A DNA stretch of 14,052 nucleotides from an uncultured Bryobacterales bacterium (GCA_946887065.1 CAMPKL010000029.1:1-14052); one strand, 5' to 3'; positions 1 to 8,337 are shown, counted from the first letter of the stretch. A program made the numbers and translations. The notes: generated from the sequence alone by a model not told the origin.

Positions 1-2
1 TG

Positions 3-1565
3 GCCCAGCAGCTTGCCCTGACGGAACTCGTCCTGCGCGCCGACCCTCCCGACGTCGCTATCCGGCCGCTCGACAGCATTCCGATTCAGGCTTTGTACTA
101 CGGCAACGACGTGGATGAGCGCACTAGGCTGCGGCTCGACGGAGCGACGTTTAGCCTCGCGGCCGAGAATTCCGGTTGGCTCAGCAAGCCTTTTCGCTTC
201 CAAGGCGAGGAAATCGAGGGTTTCTACGAGGCGCCCAGCCAGGGTTTGAGTTCCATCCTATTCGGACGCGCCAGCGCGCAGTTCATCCTGCAGGACGCCG
301 TTCTCTACACCGCGCCGCCCGAGGCCGGCGAATACGAGATCCGCGCCTCGTTGAACGGCGTCGAAGCTTCGCTCAAGATTACCGTCGATGCCGCCGCCCC
401 TAGTCTGCGCCCTGACGAAAGCACATCGTTTCCCGCTGAAGCGCCCTCGACTTATCCCTACCGCGCACTCGCTGAACACTGGGCCCCCTTCGTCGCGCAA
501 GAAACCTGGTTCACGCCGAAAGCGGACTACCTCGCTCGCTTCGATCTGGACGGCGACTGGCAAGGCGCCGACAACTGGGAGGATGCTTTCGTGGGCTCCT
601 CGCAAGCCTACGTCTACTACGAGGCGATGGAAACCGAGACTCACTGGTTCCTCATCTACAACATGTTTCATCCGCGTGACTACTCCGACAAGTGCGTCGC
701 CGGCAGTTGCCACGAGAACGACAACGAAGGCCTCATCCTCACCATCCGCAAAGACGGTACTCCCTTCGGCTCGCTGCAGGTCATGGAGACGCTGGCGCAC
801 AACAACGTCTACTCGCACGTCGCCGATTCCTCAATCCGGTCCGGCATCCATAACATCGACGGCGGAATCGAACTCTGGGAAGAAAGCCATCCCGTCGTCT
901 TCATCGAGTCCGGCGGACACGGCGTGTACGGCTCAACGTCGAGCCACTCGCGGTTTACCCTGGAGTCAGGAAAATTCACGGAAGGCACGGGAGTTACTTA
1001 CGTATACAAAGGCCAAGCCGAGCGCCCCCGGACCCCGGACGACCGCGAAGTCGGCTACGAGTTGCTGGAGATCTATGACCACTGGTGGCTGCGCTCTCAA
1101 CTGAGCAGCGCCCGCGAAGATGGAACCTTCGACGCCTACTATGTTTATATTCCGGCCCGGAACCGGCCCCGCACGCCCTACCGCGACATCGCCGGCTCGT
1201 TCCTGGGGCGCACAGCTAGCGAGAACAAGGCCAAGCCCTTCTGGGGTTGGCACGACAATCGCTCTCGCAAGAGAAACATGATCGGGACAGGCCAATGGGG
1301 TCTCGACCCGGCCTACTCCGTCGCCCAGAACCTCAGGATCCCCGGGCCGTTCTCGCTCGACTACGTCTACAACCCTTACCTGGGGTTCGGAACTCCGGAC
1401 CGCACAGTCACGGCAGCGGCTCCTGCTGTTTCCCTTGAGACCCCCGCTGAAGCCCCGGCGGTCCCGCCGCCGGCACGATCCATGGCGGTGCGGCCTGCCG
1501 CCGCGGCGAAGAGCGTATTCGACAAGCACATCGAACTGCTGCGCCGCGGCGGATTCCAGTTTTAG
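3..1565 (+). CDS. Vps62-like secreted/extracytoplasmic protein with Ig-like N-terminal region (5' end outside window)
   Basis: The reading frame is open from the first base, so the true start lies upstream; a TTG at 93 is only the first possible start inside the window. The visible part is 520 residues. Around residues 100-130 the stretch YTAPPEAGEYEIRASLNG followed by a beta-rich segment looks like the end of a bacterial Ig-like domain. The rest resembles the Vps62/NPP1-like fold: HENDNEG (residues 237-243) sits where those families carry an H-x-x-D-x-E motif, and FIESGGHGVYG (300-310) matches their GHG(A/V)Y strand. The C-terminus is Ala/Pro-rich and low in complexity. Function is unknown; location outside the cytoplasm is inferred from the Ig-like part. 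It ends in TAG and converges on the DUF885 gene. I am sure that it is a gene and moderately sure of the family. Confidence 0.72.
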   Translation, partial: AQQLALTELVLRADPPDVAIRPLDSIPIQALYYGNDVDERTRLRLDGATFSLAAENSGWLSKPFRFQGEEIEGFYEAPSQGLSSILFGRASAQFILQDAVLYTAPPEAGEYEIRASLNGVEASLKITVDAAAPSLRPDESTSFPAEAPSTYPYRALAEHWAPFVAQETWFTPKADYLARFDLDGDWQGADNWEDAFVGSSQAYVYYEAMETETHWFLIYNMFHPRDYSDKCVAGSCHENDNEGLILTIRKDGTPFGSLQVMETLAHNNVYSHVADSSIRSGIHNIDGGIELWEESHPVVFIESGGHGVYGSTSSHSRFTLESGKFTEGTGVTYVYKGQAERPRTPDDREVGYELLEIYDHWWLRSQLSSAREDGTFDAYYVYIPARNRPRTPYRDIAGSFLGRTASENKAKPFWGWHDNRSRKRNMIGTGQWGLDPAYSVAQNLRIPGPFSLDYVYNPYLGFGTPDRTVTAAAPAVSLETPAEAPAVPPPARSMAVRPAAAAKSVFDKHIELLRRGGFQF

Positions 1566-1586
1566 GGCCAACAGCCTTCAAACGAA

Positions 1587-1616
1587 AAAGGCGTCAACCG
1601 CGGGGTCGACGCCTTT
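1587..1616. terminator. Bidirectional rho-independent-type terminator
   Basis: The perfect 9-bp arms AAAGGCGTC and GACGCCTTT are extended inward, past one A-C mismatch, by ACC/GGT around a GCGG loop. On the minus strand the stem runs into TTTTTCG and on the plus strand only into TTT, so it should stop the minus-strand DUF885 transcript better. It lies between two converging genes, 21 bp after the plus-strand stop and 28 bp after the minus-strand stop. Confidence 0.75.
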
Positions 1617-1644
1617 AGAACGCTTCTTCAGGGTGTGTTGACCG

Positions 1645-3465
1645 CTACTCCAAGCGGCCTTGGCCCTCGGTCGTCAAGTAAACCAACTCAGCCGGAGGCA
1701 GCGGGCCCGCGCTGAGAGCCTTGGTGTGGAAGGAGCTGAACTTGAAGTCCGTGGTGATCTCCTGGTAACGAGTCCTCACTCGCAGCCACTGTTTGGAGCC
1801 AATGTAAGCGATGGCGATGTCCGTCGGTTTCAACTGGATCGACCGCACGGCCGAAGCCACGGCGCCGGTTTCCATGAACACCTGACGCTGCAACATCGTC
1901 TCCGCTTCGCTCACCGACATATTCTGCGTATGCAGTTTGATGTCGAGCATGGCGCTGGCCAAGAATTCCAACTTATACTTCAGCCAGTTCAATTGGAAGT
2001 TCTGGTTGCCCTTGTTGAACTCTTCGTCCATCGTCGAGTTGACGAGGTACATGCTCCAGCCGCTGATGTAGGCGCGATTGCCGTTGACGTTGCGGACCAG
2101 GCGGGACGCCTCGGTCATGTCCGGATCGCCCGTTGCGGCCACGGCCGATTGAAGGTATCGTGCCAACGCGTCGACGGCGACGATCTGCAGTTTGAAGTTG
2201 TTGTACTCGCGCAATTTGGCCAATACGGTTCCGCGGTCGGCGTTCGCCGGCAGCGGCGTGACCCAGAAGTGGGCGCCTAAATCCGGATTCAACACAGGCG
2301 CGCCTTCGAAGGCGCTGACCGGGAAGCGATCCCGCAAGAAGACGGGAGTCTGCGATACGCCAAGCTCGACGCCGCTTGGGAATTCCATCAGCTCCTCTTG
2401 CAGCATGAACGCTTTCGCCGCTTCGATATTTTCTTCGATTCGTTCGACGGCGCCCTCTTCGCTGCTCAAGCGATTGTTATCGGAAACGATGTCCAGAATG
2501 TCGCGCATCAACGCGTAATCGTTCGGCGGCCGTTGGTTGCCGTAGATGCCGCGGTGAATCGGCCGGGCTACAGCCATCAAGCGGCTATAGACGTCGTCGT
2601 AGTCCGCCTGCAACTCGGTCAACAATTGGTCGAGATTCAGATCATCTAGAGAGCTATCGACTTTGAGCTTTTGCTCGAATAAATCGGCGCCCATCCGCCA
2701 GTCTCCGGTTGTCGCCAGTCCGTCCAGAAAAGTATTGAAGTCTCTCAAGGCGGCCACGGCGCCGTCCGCCGCCGCCGTATAGTCGGCGCCGCTCGCGCTC
2801 GGCATCTGCGCCGGAATATCCTCGCTGATCATTTCAATCAGCCCGGTCACCTGGGTTTTCGCCGCTTCGATCTGCAACTCCGAAGATGACGTCAGATTTT
2901 GTTGGGCCTGCGACAGAAACTCAGGAACCTTTTGCAATCTCGCCGTGATATGTCCAGCCCTGGCGCTCTCGGGGGCATAGGCCTGAAGCGTCGGGACCAA
3001 CAGGGCCCGGCCCAGAATCTCCATGTAGAAATTCGGGTCCGTGGCATACGCTTGCCGAGTCTGCAGTTCAAACAGCACTCGGTCGGTGCGATCCTCCATT
3101 GCAGTCAAATCCGCAAAGATCTGACCAGGCAGCTTGCTGCGGTCCGGCATCGTCTCCGTGTCATTCAGCCTGTCGACGATCTGGTTGTGGTAGGCCACGC
3201 GAGCCTGGATGCCGGCCGAAGAGTAGTCGCCCAACTGCTCGTCGAGCTGAATCGTCCCTTCAGGACCAACGTGTGTGTGGTAGCCCACCTCCGTGGCCGT
3301 GACAGGGTCCATCACCAAGGTCTGATGAGCGAACTCTTCAACCAGGGCCATCGCATCTTCCGGCGTGGGGCCGATATTGCATTGGCCTCCCATCAAGAAG
3401 GGCAGCGTTACCGCTCCAATCGCAATCTTCTGCTTCAGGTTCAAGCTCATCATCCTCATTTCCAT
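1645..3465 (-). CDS. DUF885 family protein lacking the HExxPGH motif (probable exported pseudo-peptidase)
   Basis: This is a 606-residue protein with the all-helical layout of DUF885, a family usually annotated as metallo-hydrolases or peptidases. The N-terminus has a basic stretch and a hydrophobic segment (about residues 10-26) ending in GGQC at 26-29. That is like a lipoprotein signal, but the Gln before Cys is not a normal lipobox residue, so plain export or anchoring is also possible. Where active members have HEAxPGHHLQ, this one reads AVDALARYLQ (residues 430-439), and the later EGWxxY motif is SGWSMY (468-473). All His and Glu metal ligands appear to be gone. The frame could start at a TTG at 3513, but the GGGAGGG there is too close; ATGs at 3465, 3453 and 3450 are all possible and all keep the signal segment. 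It lies 110 bp downstream of the permease gene. The substrate is unknown. Confidence 0.8.
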   Translation of the reverse strand: MEMRMMSLNLKQKIAIGAVTLPFLMGGQCNIGPTPEDAMALVEEFAHQTLVMDPVTATEVGYHTHVGPEGTIQLDEQLGDYSSAGIQARVAYHNQIVDRLNDTETMPDRSKLPGQIFADLTAMEDRTDRVLFELQTRQAYATDPNFYMEILGRALLVPTLQAYAPESARAGHITARLQKVPEFLSQAQQNLTSSSELQIEAAKTQVTGLIEMISEDIPAQMPSASGADYTAAADGAVAALRDFNTFLDGLATTGDWRMGADLFEQKLKVDSSLDDLNLDQLLTELQADYDDVYSRLMAVARPIHRGIYGNQRPPNDYALMRDILDIVSDNNRLSSEEGAVERIEENIEAAKAFMLQEELMEFPSGVELGVSQTPVFLRDRFPVSAFEGAPVLNPDLGAHFWVTPLPANADRGTVLAKLREYNNFKLQIVAVDALARYLQSAVAATGDPDMTEASRLVRNVNGNRAYISGWSMYLVNSTMDEEFNKGNQNFQLNWLKYKLEFLASAMLDIKLHTQNMSVSEAETMLQRQVFMETGAVASAVRSIQLKPTDIAIAYIGSKQWLRVRTRYQEITTDFKFSSFHTKALSAGPLPPAELVYLTTEGQGRLE

Positions 3466-3531
3466 TATCCGTGGGGGCGAAGACTCACAGCCGGCCGGGG
3501 GCGCCAGCGTCAAAGCCCTCCCAGAATCACC

Positions 3532-3561
3532 ATCTTACTGTTCCCATGCCCATGCGATCAA
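3532..3561 (-). promoter_or_regulatory. Possible sigma70-type promoter for the DUF885 gene
   Basis: In the 110-bp gap after the permease stop, the minus strand reads TTGATC, an 18-bp spacer, then TAAGAT. Each box matches 4 of 6 consensus positions. The gap is long compared with others in this gene run, which makes a separate promoter reasonable, but the match is weak and could be chance. Confidence 0.22.
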
Positions 3562-3575
3562 TCATTTGGTGCGTT

Positions 3576-5378
3576 TCAGAACGGAAACGCGATCGGCGCT
3601 AACCATGCCGTGGTCAGCGCCAACAAGATCGATAACGGTAACCCAATGCGGGTAAAGTCCAAAAAACGGTAGCCGCCAGGACCGTAGACGAGCAAATTCG
3701 TCTGGTAGCCAATCGGCGTCATGAAGCTGGCGCCCGCTCCCAGAAGCAGCGTAAATGCGAAGGGTTCGGGCCGCACCCCCAACTCCACCGCCGCCGCCAT
3801 GGCAATCGGAAACATCAGCGCCGCCGCGCCGTTGTTCGTCAGCGCTTGCGCAAATGCCGTCGTCAGCAGAAACGTGGCCAACAAAATGCCGTGCGGCCCC
3901 ATCCCCAGGGCTCCGGCCAATTCGAGCAGCTCATCGGCAATCGCTAAAGCTGCCCCGGAACTGGTCATCGCGGCGCCGATTCCCAGAGCCGATGCGATCA
4001 CCACGATCACTTGTATGCTGATGCTCGCCCGCGCCTCGCCCACCGTCAAGCAGCCCGTCAAGATCATGGCCAGGGCGGCCGTTAAACCGAGCACGACCGG
4101 CGGCAACGGGCTCAGCGCCAGAGCCGCCACCAAGAGCACGAAAATTCCTAACGCCGTCCCTGCTTTCTCGTGCCGTATGCGGTTCGCCCCGGCGACCTGA
4201 GACACCAAATAAAAATCGCCGCTGTTGCGGTAGCCGTTGACAAAATCCTGATGCGTCTCCAACAGCAACGTGTCGCCGGCATGAATTTCGATGTCGCCGA
4301 CCTTCCTGCGAACCTGGCCGCCGTTGCGGTGGACAGCGATGATCGCGGCGTTATAGGTTGTCCGGAAACGGGTCTGTCTCACCGTGCGGCCGATCAGCGG
4401 CGAGTTGTGCGAGATGACCGCCTCCACCAAAGCCCGCTCGTTCGCCGCCGAACTGACCTTCTCGATTTGATCGGTCGCCGGAACCAAGCCGCGGATCTTG
4501 CGAAGATCGACGACCGACTCCAGGATTCCCGCAAACGCCAGAACATCCCCCGCTCGCAGAATGGTTTCCGGCGGCGGCGCCGAGATCAGACGGTCGCCGC
4601 GTTCGATTTGCGTCAGGTACAGGCCGGGCAACTGCCGCAGCCCGGCGGCCTCGATGCTCTTTCCTACGATCGGCGAGTCGGCCCGGACTTCCATCTGCAC
4701 GGTGTAGCGGCGCGTGTCGACGCCCTGCTGCTGGGCCGGCTTCCTCTCCGGCAGCAGCCATTTCGACGTCAGCAAGATAAAGACAATGCCGACGACGACC
4801 GTCGGAACTCCCAGCAACCCAGGCGCCCAAAACAGAAAATTCGGCGACAGCGGCTCCAAGCCCGGCGTGGCGGCGGCGTACTCCTGATACAGGCCCATCA
4901 CCACCAGGTTCGAAGCGCTCCCGATCAGCGTCAGCTTGCCGCCGAGGATCGCCGCGAAACTGAGCGGCATATACAGCTTGGAAGGGCTGATGCGGATCTT
5001 CCGCGCCCAGTCGTTGACGATCGGCAGATACATGACCACGATCGGCGTGTTGTTCAGGAACGCGGACAATAGCGCCACCGGCCCCATCAAGCGGAACTGC
5101 GCCGCCATCACGGTCTTCGGACGCCCTAAAAGGGACTGAGCTATCCGGTTCGTTGCGCCGGTCTCGGTCAGACCGGCGGCGACAACGAACAGCGCGCCGA
5201 TCATGAGCACTGCCGGATGCGCGAATCCCGCCAATCCCGTCTGCAGGTCAACCGCCCCAAAGAGCAGCAGGGTCACCAGACCGCCCAGCAGCGCGGTCTC
5301 CACAGCAACGATATTGGCCGCGGGCAGCAGGATGATGGCGACGACGACGGCGACGCTGAGCCAGGCTGCTGGGGTCAT
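3576..5378 (-). CDS. SLC13-type (YfbS-like) permease with two cytosolic TrkA-C/RCK-C domains
   Basis: This is a 600-residue inner-membrane carrier, most likely a Na+-coupled anion transporter (sulfate, phosphate or a carboxylate). Hydrophobic helices fill residues 1-205 and 405-600. The two halves carry paired motifs typical of the ion transporter superfamily: LNNTPIV (108-114) with GSASNLVV (153-160), and TNNGAAAL (514-521) with TPIGYQTNLLV (554-564). Between them, two TrkA-C domains (about 225-295 and 315-393) each show the SPIVGK or SPLIGR start and the later AGDxLxxxG/E strand. Length and order match E. coli YfbS. The start ATG lies 30 bp after the zapA stop with no clear Shine-Dalgarno, so translation may be coupled. 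Substrate cannot be read from sequence. The protein looks complete. Confidence 0.88.
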   Translation of the reverse strand: MTPAAWLSVAVVVAIILLPAANIVAVETALLGGLVTLLLFGAVDLQTGLAGFAHPAVLMIGALFVVAAGLTETGATNRIAQSLLGRPKTVMAAQFRLMGPVALLSAFLNNTPIVVMYLPIVNDWARKIRISPSKLYMPLSFAAILGGKLTLIGSASNLVVMGLYQEYAAATPGLEPLSPNFLFWAPGLLGVPTVVVGIVFILLTSKWLLPERKPAQQQGVDTRRYTVQMEVRADSPIVGKSIEAAGLRQLPGLYLTQIERGDRLISAPPPETILRAGDVLAFAGILESVVDLRKIRGLVPATDQIEKVSSAANERALVEAVISHNSPLIGRTVRQTRFRTTYNAAIIAVHRNGGQVRRKVGDIEIHAGDTLLLETHQDFVNGYRNSGDFYLVSQVAGANRIRHEKAGTALGIFVLLVAALALSPLPPVVLGLTAALAMILTGCLTVGEARASISIQVIVVIASALGIGAAMTSSGAALAIADELLELAGALGMGPHGILLATFLLTTAFAQALTNNGAAALMFPIAMAAAVELGVRPEPFAFTLLLGAGASFMTPIGYQTNLLVYGPGGYRFLDFTRIGLPLSILLALTTAWLAPIAFPF

Positions 5379-5408
5379 GTGGTTCAGACGAGCTCGCGGC
5401 TTGGCAAG

Positions 5409-5708
5409 CTACTTGGACGCATCTTCGACCGCGCTATCCAACAAGGCTGCCAGCGAAGAACTCTTGGCGTCCACCGTACTCTGCAGTTCGGAATGCTTGT
5501 CTCTCAGCGTGTGCAACTCGTCTGCGAGCTCGAGGGCGGCCAATACCGCGATACGGTAGTTGTCCACTGAGGCGCCCCGGTCCGCGATGCGGTTCATCTT
5601 CTGGTCCACCATCTCGGCAATCTGACGCACCCGCTCCGCGTCTTCGTCGCTGCGTAGCCGATAGACCTGGCCGAAGATCTGTACCGGTGTGCCTTGGTTC
5701 GCCTTCAT
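5409..5708 (-). CDS. zapA: Cell division protein ZapA
   Basis: This 99-residue cytosolic protein belongs to the ZapA family, which bundles FtsZ protofilaments at the division septum. The N-terminal half has the family pattern (VQIFGQVYRLRSDEDAERVR, then a helix containing VDQKM and the NYRIAVLAALELADEL segment). The C-terminal half is a long helix suited to the ZapA coiled-coil dimer/tetramer. GGAAGAAG lies just before the ATG. It is 30 bp downstream of a ZapB-like gene, a common bacterial pairing, and 30 bp upstream of a permease gene. The usual 6S RNA gene found after zapA in many proteobacteria is absent. Confidence 0.88.
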   Translation of the reverse strand: MKANQGTPVQIFGQVYRLRSDEDAERVRQIAEMVDQKMNRIADRGASVDNYRIAVLAALELADELHTLRDKHSELQSTVDAKSSSLAALLDSAVEDASK

Positions 5709-5715
5709 GCTTCTT

Positions 5716-5730
5716 CCGCCCGTCAGGCGG
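5716..5730 (-). promoter_or_regulatory. Intercistronic hairpin overlapping the zapA ribosome-binding site
   Basis: CCGCC-N5-GGCGG forms a short GC-only stem in the 30-bp gap between the ZapB-like gene and zapA. On the minus strand the 3' arm GGCGG runs straight into AAGAAGC and the zapA ATG, so the stem buries part of the Shine-Dalgarno. There is no T-tract after it, so it is not a terminator. Any role in translation is inference. Confidence 0.3.
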
Positions 5731-5738
5731 TCGCCCTT

Positions 5739-6020
5739 TTAGCCGATCGATTCGATGCGCTCGAGCAGCGCCTCTACTCGACTCCGCGCGGCCTTATGCA
5801 ACTTGTCCGCCGCGGCGTTCTGGCTGCGGAGCCGGTTCACGGATTCTTCCAACTCGCTGATCTTCTCCTCCAACTCCGCCGCACGAGATTCCGCCCGTTC
5901 TCTTAGCGTCCGGGTCTCCTTCAGTTGATCCACGATGGCAATGATCTTGGCTTCCAGCAGATCAAGAGCCGCGGTCTGGTCGGCATCCGCCGTTAGCACT
6001 GTTTCGCTCGTCGTTTCCAT
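5739..6020 (-). CDS. ZapB-like coiled-coil protein
   Basis: This small protein of 93 residues is almost wholly helical. Heptad-like Leu/Glu/Arg/Lys spacing runs from about residue 18 to the end (LEAKIIAIVDQLKETRTLRE, then AAELEEKISELEESVNRLR). Size, coiled coil and position directly upstream of zapA match the ZapB-like proteins (DUF904 type) that join FtsZ rings to the chromosome or help ZapA. Direct sequence identity is hard to judge for a coiled coil. I chose the ATG, which has AGGAA about 12 nt upstream; the frame extends to a TTG at 6068 without a better ribosome site. It lies 66 bp after the amidase stop and is probably co-transcribed with zapA. Confidence 0.68.
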   Translation of the reverse strand: METTSETVLTADADQTAALDLLEAKIIAIVDQLKETRTLRERAESRAAELEEKISELEESVNRLRSQNAAADKLHKAARSRVEALLERIESIG

Positions 6021-6086
6021 ACGAATATCAGGTTCCTCTAATCCTACCCCACTGGGGCTTTGCTGCAACTTTTGCGCCTAACTTTA

Positions 6087-7484
6087 TCAGTGACTTCCCA
6101 ACAAAACTTCGAGTTTTTGCGCAACGGCGACCGCGGTGGCGTCTTCGAACTTCCGCGCCACAACCTGAACGCCGATCGGCATCCCTTCCGCGGACCGTCC
6201 AACGGGTACGACCGCTGCCGGATTGCCGGTCATGTTGAAGACCTGCGAATAACTGAATATCTGCGGGTAGGTCGCCCGGCGCCCCGCAATCGTCCACTCC
6301 CGCTGGCCATGCGGATGCGCCGCCACCGCCGCTACCGGGCACAGCAGGACCGGGAAGTCTTCCATCCGCTTTGCCAACCGTGCGCTGAACAAGTCGCGCT
6401 GCACCCAAGCGTCTAGGAACTCCGGGTACGTCATGCGCCCGGCTTGTTCTCGCGTAGCCAACAACTCCCACGATAGCGGATGAACCTGGTCCTCCTGGCC
6501 GCCGATCATCGGCTCGACCAAGGTTCTTGCCGCCACTCCAAAAAGTTTCCACCAGCAATCAATGGCCCCGTTCATGCCGGACCACTCGTAGGGCCGCACG
6601 TCGAATCCGCCGGCCTCCAGCAATGCTGCCGCCCGTTCGACCGCCGATCGCGTTTCTTCGGTGACCGGCGTGACGCCGTCATCCGTGTACCAGCCTATTC
6701 GTAGTTTTCTCAGCGCCTCGTCGGAAGGCGGCTTCACCGAAACCGGAGCCGACTGTGGATCGCCCGGGTCTGGTCCCGCTGTTGCTTCCAATAGCAGCTG
6801 CAAGTCCGCCGCCGACCGCGCTAGCGGGCCAATCAGCCCCATATAACCGCCGGGCCCAGCGCAAGCAGGGAAATGGCCCGTTCTTGGAATTACGCCCGGC
6901 GTCGGCTTGAGCCCGAATATTCCGCAGAAGTGGGCCGGCACGCGTACCGAACCGCCGCCGTCGCTGCCCATGCCGCCCGCCGACATGCCGTCCGCAATCG
7001 CCGCCGCCTCGCCGCCGCTCGATCCGCCCGCCGTGAAGGCCTGGTTCAACGGATGGTTCGTGCGTCCGTGGAGGTGGTTGTCGGTCTCGTAGGCCATCAA
7101 CATATCCGGCGTGTTCGTCGTACCCAAAATGACCGCTCCGGCCCTCCGCAAGCGCGACACGAGCACCGCGTCCTTCCGCGCACGCCTGCCGCGGCGAAAC
7201 TCTGAGCCGCATTCGCACAGGCGTCCAGCGACGTCGATCGACGACTTGATCGTCAAAGGAACGCCATGCAGCGGGCCGGTCGGTTCGCCCTGCGCAATAG
7301 CCCGGTCCGCTGCGTCCGCCGCCGCCAGCGCCTCGTCCGCCGCCAGATCCACGATCGCGTTGATCGCGCTGTGGCGGGCGTCGTAACGGACCAAGCAGGC
7401 CTTGATCAGCTCTCGAGAGGAGATGTCTCCCCGGCGAATTCGTTTCGCCAATTCTCCCGCGGATGACTCCAAAAGCTCGGACAC
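6087..7484 (-). CDS. Amidase signature (AS) family hydrolase
   Basis: This cytosolic enzyme of 465 residues hydrolyses carboxamide C-N bonds with the Ser-cis-Ser-Lys triad. The triad is visible: Lys80 in PLTIKSSIDV, cis-Ser155 in AGGSSGGEAAA, and nucleophile Ser179 in SDGGGSVRVPA. The 24-residue distance between the serines is the same as in fatty acid amide hydrolase. The downstream GIFGLKPTPG segment is also typical. GatA is unlikely because no gatB or gatC is near and the C-terminal half is not GatA-like; it belongs with the many single-gene amidases of unknown substrate. The start is GTG, supported by the family N-terminus (MSELLE..SAGELAKRIRRG). It is divergent from the M23 gene, and the 124 bp between the two genes shows no strong site. 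It heads the same-strand run containing zapA. Confidence 0.9.
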   Translation of the reverse strand: MSELLESSAGELAKRIRRGDISSRELIKACLVRYDARHSAINAIVDLAADEALAAADAADRAIAQGEPTGPLHGVPLTIKSSIDVAGRLCECGSEFRRGRRARKDAVLVSRLRRAGAVILGTTNTPDMLMAYETDNHLHGRTNHPLNQAFTAGGSSGGEAAAIADGMSAGGMGSDGGGSVRVPAHFCGIFGLKPTPGVIPRTGHFPACAGPGGYMGLIGPLARSAADLQLLLEATAGPDPGDPQSAPVSVKPPSDEALRKLRIGWYTDDGVTPVTEETRSAVERAAALLEAGGFDVRPYEWSGMNGAIDCWWKLFGVAARTLVEPMIGGQEDQVHPLSWELLATREQAGRMTYPEFLDAWVQRDLFSARLAKRMEDFPVLLCPVAAVAAHPHGQREWTIAGRRATYPQIFSYSQVFNMTGNPAAVVPVGRSAEGMPIGVQVVARKFEDATAVAVAQKLEVLLGSH

Positions 7485-7608
7485 GTCTTCTCATGTTTGC
7501 AGGTCGGATAACCGCCCGCCCGCTCTAAAGCGTTCCGCTGAGGTACGCGGGAACTCGATTTGGACTATGATGCGTTTCTCGGGGCGTACGCCTTCCGATC
7601 GTCCCCAT

Positions 7609-8337
7609 ATGCGCTGCCGTATCCCCCTGCCGCTCTGGATTCTTCTGGCCTGTCTATGTGTCGCCGGACTCCTCGCCGCCGGCCTCCGGCGAAACCCACA
7701 AACCGAGCCGCCGGCTGAGCCGTCCGAAATCCCCTTGTCGTCGATAGCCGGTCCGCTTCCGGCCGTAACGGCCGCTCATGCGCTCGGGACGCCCTGGTTC
7801 GCCTTGCCCGTGTTGGATGTGGAACGCAAGCTTTGGGCTGACCAGATCGATTTATTCGAGCGTAGATTACTCCTTCCGATTCAAGGCTTTGTAAAGAATG
7901 CACTAAGTGATTCTTTTAGAGAGTCCCGTGGTCCGGATGGCGCCCAGCGCCACCACGCCATTGACTTGCTCGCGCCCAGCGGTCGCCCCGTGCTGGCGGT
8001 TGAGGACGGCACGATTCGACGCATCAAGTGGCACCCGCGCGGCGGCCTGACGATCTACCAGTACGGTCCCGACGGCCGCTATTCCTACTACTACGCCCAC
8101 CTCCAAAAGCTGGCTGCGGGCCTTGCCGAGGGCTGCATGGTTCAACGCGGCGACGTGATCGCATATGTCGGCTCCACCGGCAGCGCGTCCGGTTCGTCGC
8201 CGCATCTTCATTTTGAAGTCCGCAAGATCGTTGATCGAGATGCGTGGTGGAGCGGCGAACCGATCAACCCCTACCCCCTGCTCCTGGCGGGCGAAGAGCG
8301 CACGCCGAACCGCATCCTCAACCAAGCGGCGGACTAG
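7609..8337 (+). CDS. M23 family (LytM-type) metallopeptidase, membrane-anchored or secreted
   Basis: This 242-residue peptidoglycan endopeptidase candidate acts outside the cytoplasm. Residues 8-25 form a hydrophobic signal or anchor (LPLWILLACLCVAGLLAA) after a basic start, followed by a Pro-rich linker. The M23 domain covers about 105-225. Its zinc and catalytic residues are present: H115-x3-D119 in HHAIDL, H164 in YYAHLQ, and H199/H201 in SPHLHFEV. The ring GDVIAYVGSTGSASGSSP is typical of the family. I chose this ATG because it places the signal directly at the N-terminus; an ATG at 7567 with a distant GGGAA would add 14 residues. TATGAT at 7566-7571 resembles a -10 box but has no good -35. 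The last 20 bp overlap the end of the NUDIX gene on the other strand. Confidence 0.88.
   Translation: MRCRIPLPLWILLACLCVAGLLAAGLRRNPQTEPPAEPSEIPLSSIAGPLPAVTAAHALGTPWFALPVLDVERKLWADQIDLFERRLLLPIQGFVKNALSDSFRESRGPDGAQRHHAIDLLAPSGRPVLAVEDGTIRRIKWHPRGGLTIYQYGPDGRYSYYYAHLQKLAAGLAEGCMVQRGDVIAYVGSTGSASGSSPHLHFEVRKIVDRDAWWSGEPINPYPLLLAGEERTPNRILNQAAD

Noticed and set aside
258..818. Long open frame on the minus strand inside the Vps62-like gene (also 966-1571)
   Set aside because: Arg/Val-rich translation with no family pattern; a GC-rich shadow of the plus-strand gene.
3466..3513. Upstream TTG start for the DUF885 protein
   Set aside because: The GGGAGGG before it is only about two bases away, and the added residues would push the signal segment away from the N-terminus.
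2899..3672. Plus-strand open frame of 257 codons opposite the DUF885 gene
   Set aside because: The composition is that of an antisense shadow, and the minus-strand frame has the signal segment and family layout.
4170..5072. Plus-strand open frame of 300 codons opposite the permease gene
   Set aside because: Gln/Arg/Asp-rich translation, the usual mirror of hydrophobic minus-strand codons; no domain seen.
5379..5408. 6S RNA gene after zapA
   Set aside because: Only 30 bp separate zapA from the permease gene.
6046..6056. CCCC-act-GGGG stem between the amidase and ZapB-like genes as a terminator
   Set aside because: Only four base pairs and no T-tract on the transcribed strand.
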